DNA of 45,621 nt from Sulfuritalea sp. (GTDB lineage Bacteria > Pseudomonadota > Gammaproteobacteria > Burkholderiales > Rhodocyclaceae). Shown here piece by piece: positions 41,407 to 45,621 of the stretch (position 1 is its first letter; each line of letters begins with the position of its first letter). The stretch is taken from positions 1 to 45,621 of the forward strand of contig JAIPCF010000013.1 in the NCBI GenBank assembly GCA_021738385.1, in the 5' to 3' direction. The notes beneath the pieces were generated by a model that saw only the letters and a list, made by a program, of their open reading frames with translations, was not told the origin of the DNA and made no database searches. A program made the position numbers and the translations under genes.

Positions 41407-41641
41407 TGCGTTTGCCGTGTTGCGGCTCCACCGTGCGCTCGGTGGGCTATTCAACGCCTTTGCAATCTGAGCAGACAGGGCGATATAAGCCGATAACAAG
41501 ATGAACGCGGCAATTCGCAACACCCCAATGCCGATAGCGTGCGCGAAGTGGGGAATACTGCACAACCGGATGTGCAGGATTGTGCTTCAATAAGGGTATA
41601 TGGGTTTCTATTTTTTGGCTTTGTTTTAAGGGAGTACAACC

Positions 41642-43018
41642 ATGGATTGGACAATGAATCGCGCGGGCGTTAGCGCCCCGGGTCTTGCTACCCTGCTGGG
41701 TCGCTTGGGTCTTTGCCTCTTCCTGCTGGGCGGATCGGTTCCGGTGTACGCGGCTCCGTCGCTCGAATTCAAACCGATCGCGTCTGAAACCGGAAAACGG
41801 TATGCAACAGTCTGGCGGATTCGCGGCGACGTCTTCGCCTCGGCCAAGGACGGTGCCAATGAAAGAGCTCTAAGCGTGGGCTCTCCGGTTTTTGTCGGCG
41901 AGCGCGTGCGTGCCGGGCAGCAATCGGAAGCCGTGCTCAAGACGGTTGATGCAGGTGCCATGGCAATTCGTCCGGGCACAGAGTTCGTCGCCGAGCAATT
42001 TGCAGCCGAGGACAAGCCGACAGACAGCTTCACCGTGCGGCTCTTCACCGGTTCCCTGCGAGTCATTAGCGGCTGGATCGCTCGTACCAATCGTTCGGGA
42101 CACAAGATCGTCACGGCATCGGCGACGATCGGCATCCGTGGCACCGACCACGAACCCTATGTTCTGTCGGCTGCACTAGCCAAGACGACAGGCAATCCGG
42201 CTGGCACCTACGATAAGGTCAATCGTGGTGGAACGACAATGGAGGTCGGCGAGAACAAGCTCGATATCGATACGGGCCGGGTTGGCTTTGTCCGCGCCCC
42301 ATCTCCTGTCAGGCATCGGGCGCTGCTGACAATATTGCTTCCCGTATTGCTGGACAAGGTGCCAAATTTCTATGTTCCGGGTGAGTTCGACGCGGAGCTG
42401 GACCGCTACTCCGCAACGGCTGATGAAGACGCGCTCAAGCAACTTGAACAGAGGCGCAAGGACCCCAAGAGCGAAACCATGGCGCCGAAAGTCGAGCCCG
42501 TGCCTCAGAAAGCCGCGCCAATGCCTCTGGAGAAGGCACCCATGGCTCCCGCCGTTCCCTCAGCAGCACCCGTGACGACCAAGCCTGAACCAATGGCGAC
42601 ATGCGATCCGACGACAATCGCCAAGTCCTGGCTGGGGCAGTTGGACGCTTCGATTGCCCGCAATGATGCGCCAAGCATCATCGCCATGTTCGCCGACAAC
42701 GCAGAAGTCCGTGCAACGGTGCGCGACAAGGACGGTGAAACGACCAGTGTCGATTTGGGACGCGAGGAGCTGGTGCAAAGCACGCTCGCTGCAATGAAGG
42801 CGCTGACGAATTACAAACAGCGCCGAGTTTGGACAGAAGGAAAAGCAGCGAGTCTGTATGCCAACACCGACTGTGAGCGAATCAGTCTGAGGTCGGTCGT
42901 GGTCGAGCAGGGGCAACTGTCCGGCAAACCGTACCGCTTCGAGTCTCTGGAAGAGTATGTGCTTGAATTTCGTGCCGGAAAGTGGCTCGCGGTCAAAGCG
43001 CATACGACTCAGCAGTAG
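41642..43018 (+). CDS. FecR-domain periplasmic protein with C-terminal SnoaL-like domain
   Basis: A 458-residue exported protein. A signal peptide ends near VYAAP-39. The FecR domain (about 55-185) has ATVWRIRGDVFA, VFVGERVRAGQQSEAVLKTV and SATIGIRGTDHEPYV, the wording of stand-alone FecR proteins that bind envelope ligands or modify surface assembly. A Pro/Ala/Met-rich linker (about 280-315) separates a last domain (about 325-458) resembling NTF2/SnoaL folds: SWLGQLDASIARNDAPSIIAM, DLGREELVQSTLAAM and EEYVLEFRAGKWLAVKAHT. GGGAG precedes the ATG. No sigma or TonB partner is adjacent, so it is not part of a classical FecIR system. Confidence 0.8.
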   Translation: MDWTMNRAGVSAPGLATLLGRLGLCLFLLGGSVPVYAAPSLEFKPIASETGKRYATVWRIRGDVFASAKDGANERALSVGSPVFVGERVRAGQQSEAVLKTVDAGAMAIRPGTEFVAEQFAAEDKPTDSFTVRLFTGSLRVISGWIARTNRSGHKIVTASATIGIRGTDHEPYVLSAALAKTTGNPAGTYDKVNRGGTTMEVGENKLDIDTGRVGFVRAPSPVRHRALLTILLPVLLDKVPNFYVPGEFDAELDRYSATADEDALKQLEQRRKDPKSETMAPKVEPVPQKAAPMPLEKAPMAPAVPSAAPVTTKPEPMATCDPTTIAKSWLGQLDASIARNDAPSIIAMFADNAEVRATVRDKDGETTSVDLGREELVQSTLAAMKALTNYKQRRVWTEGKAASLYANTDCERISLRSVVVEQGQLSGKPYRFESLEEYVLEFRAGKWLAVKAHTTQQ

Positions 43019-43057
43019 GTGCGCGGTGGGTGATGAGTTTCGGCTGAAAAGGCTGAC

Positions 43058-43131
43058 TGGAGCGGGTGAAGGGAGTCGAACCCTCTTCATCAGCTTGGGA
43101 AGCTGAGGTAATGCCGTTATACGACACCCGC
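43058..43131 (-). tRNA. tRNA-Gly (CCC anticodon)
   Basis: A 74-base cloverleaf with acceptor GCGGGTG paired to CACCCGC, encoded CCA, anticodon loop TTCCCAA (CCC) and T-arm GGGTTCGACTCCC. It reads glycine codon GGG. It lies 61 bases downstream of rng on the same strand, with a hairpin between. Confidence 0.95.
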
Positions 43132-43149
43132 GTCGGAATGAATTCTAGC

Positions 43150-43174
43150 AGCCTGTCGGGCCTCCCGGCAGGCT
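43150..43174 (-). terminator. Hairpin between rng and tRNA-Gly
   Basis: AGCCTGTCGGG-CCT-CCCGGCAGGCT is an 11-bp stem with one wobble and a 3-base loop. No T-run follows on the minus strand, so it is a weak terminator at best, or a processing site between the rng mRNA and the tRNA. Confidence 0.45.
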
Positions 43175-43192
43175 GGAGGCAGGCCGCCGGGC

Positions 43193-44662
43193 TTACATCA
43201 GGACAATGTCGAACTGCTCTTGCGTGTATCCGCTTTCCGCGTGTAGGGATATCGGCAGGCCAATGAATTCCGAAAGCATGGCCAAACCCTGTGACTCTTC
43301 CTCTTGAAAGAGATCGATCACCGCTGGTGAGGCCAGTACGCGCATCTCGCGCGAAGTGAATTGGCGTGCCTCTCTTAGCAATTCGCGCAGAACTTCATAG
43401 CAGACCGTTTGCGCCGTTTTCACTTCGCCGCGTCCGTTGCAGGTCGGACAGGGTTCGCACAGGACATGCGCGAGGCTCTCCCGAGTTCGCTTGCGCGTCA
43501 TCTCGATCAGGCCGAGCTGGGTAAAACCGGATACGGTCACGCGTGTGTGGTCGCGGATCAGCGCCTTGTTGAACTCCGCGAGAACAGCGGCCTTGTGTTC
43601 TTCATCTTCCATGTCGATGAAGTCGGCAATGATGATGCCGCCGAGATTGCGCAACCGGAGTTGGCGCGCAATGGTTTGCGCGGCTTCCAGATTGGTCTTG
43701 AAGATGGTGTCGTCAAAATTGCGTGAACCGACATAGCCGCCAGTGTTGACGTCAACGGTGGTCATGGCTTCGGTCTGGTCGAAAATCAGATAACCACCGG
43801 ACTTCAGATCGACACGGCGCGCCAGCGCCTTCTGGATTTCTTCTTCGACGCCGTGCAAATCGAACAACGGACGATCGCCGGTGTAGTGCAACAGGCGATC
43901 GCTTACCTGCGGCACATACTCGTGGGCAAAGTTTTGCAGTTTCTGGAAATTTTCGCGCGAGTCGATCAAAACACCGGTGGTTTCGCTGCTCACCAGATCA
44001 CGCAACACTCGCTGCGCCAGGGTCAGGTCGTGATGCAGGAGTGTGGGGGGCAGTGCGCCAACGGCTCGACTCTGAATCTCGGTCCAAATGCGGCGCAGAT
44101 AGGCAATGTCGGCCGCCAGTTCGTCGTCACCGGCATCGACGGCGACGGTACGCAAAATGTATCCACCGGGCTGGTCCGGCGGCAGCAGAGCCTGAATCCG
44201 CGCCCGCAGTTTTTCGCGCTCGGCGTCTTCCCCGATGCGCTGCGAGATGCCAATGTGGCTGTCTTGCGGCAGGTGCACCAGCAGGCGCCCTGCAATGGAT
44301 ATCTGGGTAGTCAGGCGCGCGCCCTTGGTTCCGAGTGGATCCTTTTGCACCTGCACCATCAGTGACTGCCCTTCACTGAGAATGCGTTCTATTGGTCGGG
44401 TTTCATGGCTACCGAAACCATTACCACCGCTACGCTCGCTCCAGATGTCGGCGACGTGCAGGAACGCGGTGCGCTCCAGCCCGATTTCGATAAATGCCGA
44501 TTGCATTCCTGGCAATACGCGCACGACTCTGCCCAAATACACATTGCCGACAATGCCGCGACCGTCTGTCCGTTCGATGTGCAGTTCTTGCACCACGCCC
44601 TGTTGCAACAAGGCGACGCGCGTTTCCTGCGGTGTGAAATTGATCAGGAATTGTTCGTTCAT
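43193..44662 (-). CDS. rng: Ribonuclease G
   Basis: A 489-residue RNase E/G family endoribonuclease. The N-terminal S1 domain (about 35-125, GNVYLGRVVRVLPGMQSAFIEIGLERTAFLH) is followed by the catalytic core with DQTEAMTTVDVNTGGYVG (Mg ligand Asp) and RNLGGIIIADFIDM (second Asp). The Zn-link equivalent CEPCPTCNGRGEVKT is present. RNase G matures the 5' end of 16S rRNA and degrades some mRNAs. Length equals E. coli RNase G and excludes RNase E. It follows maf by 120 bases. Confidence 0.96.
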   Translation of the reverse strand: MNEQFLINFTPQETRVALLQQGVVQELHIERTDGRGIVGNVYLGRVVRVLPGMQSAFIEIGLERTAFLHVADIWSERSGGNGFGSHETRPIERILSEGQSLMVQVQKDPLGTKGARLTTQISIAGRLLVHLPQDSHIGISQRIGEDAEREKLRARIQALLPPDQPGGYILRTVAVDAGDDELAADIAYLRRIWTEIQSRAVGALPPTLLHHDLTLAQRVLRDLVSSETTGVLIDSRENFQKLQNFAHEYVPQVSDRLLHYTGDRPLFDLHGVEEEIQKALARRVDLKSGGYLIFDQTEAMTTVDVNTGGYVGSRNFDDTIFKTNLEAAQTIARQLRLRNLGGIIIADFIDMEDEEHKAAVLAEFNKALIRDHTRVTVSGFTQLGLIEMTRKRTRESLAHVLCEPCPTCNGRGEVKTAQTVCYEVLRELLREARQFTSREMRVLASPAVIDLFQEEESQGLAMLSEFIGLPISLHAESGYTQEQFDIVLM

Positions 44663-44782
44663 TTATGTATTTTCCGCATACCTGGCTTTTCTCAATTGGG
44701 GGAGCGGTTGCCGTTTAGTGGGCACGGAACGTTATTTCCGTCTTCGCCGAAAAGCCGTTTCGGGTGCCATTTAGCAAGGAGG

Positions 44783-45394
44783 TTACAGCGGATGGCCAAA
44801 TTCGCGCAAGAGCATGGCGGTTTCGCACAACGGCAATCCGACGATTCCGGAATGCGAGCCATGAATCTCTTCGATGAATGCGGCAGCACGACCCTGAATG
44901 CCGTAGGCACCCGCCTTGTCCATCGGCTCGCCGCCGCGGATGTAGTGGCGAATTTCGTCCACGGTCAGTGTGCGAAAGCGCACTTCGCTGACAGAAAGCC
45001 GGTGTTCGAGCCGATCACCGCGTCCCACGGCTATTGCTGTCAGTACCCGGTGGCTGCGGCCGGAAAGCCTGCCCAGAATTTCTTCAGCATCTGTTTCGTC
45101 GCGCGGTTTGCCGATGATTTCGCCATCGAGATCGAGAGTGGTATCGGCGGCCAGAACGGGACGGACGACCAACGGCCGTTGCGCGAGCAGGCCGACCCCA
45201 AACGCGGCCTTGGCGCGCGCTACGCGTTGTACATAAGCTTCGGGTGTTTCGCCCGCAAGCCAGGACTCGTTTACTTCCTCGTCTTCGCGCGGTTCGGTTC
45301 TAAATAAAAGCAAGTCGAAGCGCACGCCGATCTGGGTCAGCAACTCACGTCGGCGCGGACTTCTGGAGGCGAGGTAAATACGGGGATCCATCAT
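44783..45394 (-). CDS. maf: Maf family nucleotide pyrophosphatase (YhdE type)
   Basis: A 203-residue house-cleaning enzyme that hydrolyses non-canonical and some canonical nucleoside triphosphates. The Maf signature LASRSPRRRELLTQIG, the substrate-binding VARAKA, the base VLAADTTLDLDGEIIGKP, SGRSHRVLTA and YGIQGRAAAFIEEIHGSHSGIVGLPL are all present. The pattern is nearest to the dTTP/UTP branch (YhdE), which often lies beside rng as here. Two ATGs at 45394 and 45391 are equally usable. Confidence 0.94.
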   Translation of the reverse strand: MMDPRIYLASRSPRRRELLTQIGVRFDLLLFRTEPREDEEVNESWLAGETPEAYVQRVARAKAAFGVGLLAQRPLVVRPVLAADTTLDLDGEIIGKPRDETDAEEILGRLSGRSHRVLTAIAVGRGDRLEHRLSVSEVRFRTLTVDEIRHYIRGGEPMDKAGAYGIQGRAAAFIEEIHGSHSGIVGLPLCETAMLLREFGHPL

Positions 45395-45433
45395 GACTGA
45401 ACAGTTGAAATTGCGGGGTATTCAAGAATAGCT

Positions 45434-45621
45434 TCAGTCGCGATGATAGGGGTGGCCCTTTATCACGCTGGCCGCTCGATACAGCGCCTCGGCAAGAATC
45501 ACCCGGACAAGGGCGTGCGGCAGGGTCAGGCTCGAAAGTCGCAGGATTTCGTTGGCGCTGCCTTTAATCCGGGTATCGAGCCCGTCAGGGCCGCCGATGA
45601 TGAACGCAACATCCCTGCCAC
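45434..45621 (-). CDS. rlmH: 23S rRNA (pseudouridine-1915-N3)-methyltransferase RlmH, 3' part
   Basis: Only the C-terminal 62 residues lie in the window: [20 protein letters not shown], with the SAM-binding GGPDG knot, then [19 protein letters not shown] and the universal ending GHPYHRD. RlmH methylates a pseudouridine in helix 69 of 23S rRNA. It is 39 bases upstream of maf on the same strand, giving the order rlmH-maf-rng-tRNA-Gly. The gene is cut by the window edge, not broken. Confidence 0.95.
   Translation of the reverse strand, partial: GRDVAFIIGGPDGLDTRIKGSANEILRLSSLTLPHALVRVILAEALYRAASVIKGHPYHRD

Overview
The window reads as chromosomal DNA of a betaproteobacterium, most likely from the Rhodocyclales/Sulfuritalea neighbourhood. 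This is inferred from protein resemblance and gene order, because no rRNA marker is present. Supporting signs are the yqgE-ruvX-pyrR-pyrB-pyrC' block with an inactive dihydroorotase, the pilT/pilU // yggS-proC-yggT-yggU arrangement, the ubiH-dsbC pair, and the rlmH-maf-rng-tRNA-Gly block. Base composition is moderately GC-rich. Most genes are tightly packed and many overlap by 1-20 bases.

Region by region: 1-3.7 kb holds an aldehyde dehydrogenase (gabD-like), then a protein resembling the Bacillus spore transglutaminase Tgl, flanked by empty DNA. 3.7-5.5 kb is ilvD. 5.5-11.4 kb is the most distinctive metabolic block: an octaheme c-type cytochrome of the tetrathionate-reductase (OTR) family behind an FNR-type promoter, a membrane cytochrome b, a small monoheme cytochrome, a YeeE/YedE (TsuA-like) sulfur-compound transporter, a lipoprotein with two rhodanese domains, a periplasmic single rhodanese and an unknown 154-residue protein. 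I infer a periplasmic system for anaerobic sulfur-oxyanion or sulfane-sulfur turnover. 11.5-14.4 kb has an orphan CheY, a YyaL-type thioredoxin-domain protein and a small cytochrome c. 14.6-19.4 kb is a complete branched-chain amino-acid (or related substrate) ABC importer, livKHMGF. 19.5-23.1 kb has a ferredoxin-type reductase, an epimerase-like protein, HemJ and RlmL. 23.1-32 kb has pilU/pilT, yggS-proC-yggT-yggU and the overlapping pyrimidine operon.

31.9-37.4 kb is accessory DNA. A degraded HigB toxin (internal amber codon), its HigA antitoxin and a small unknown protein lie left of a 4.2-kb element inserted at the 3' end of tRNA-Met. The element is bounded by a 56-bp perfect direct repeat. 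It carries a truncated integrase, a P2 gpA-like HUH replication protein, an AlpA-like regulator, an unknown protein and a Fic protein with a convergent, tiny antitoxin-like ORF. The unknown proteins inside and outside the element share an N-terminal domain.

37.4-45.6 kb returns to core genes: tRNA-Met, ubiH family, dsbC, a decayed HPP-family membrane protein, a zinc-ribbon protein, mobA, a FecR-domain protein, tRNA-Gly, rng, maf and the 3' part of rlmH. No CRISPR array, rRNA or complete insertion sequence was seen.
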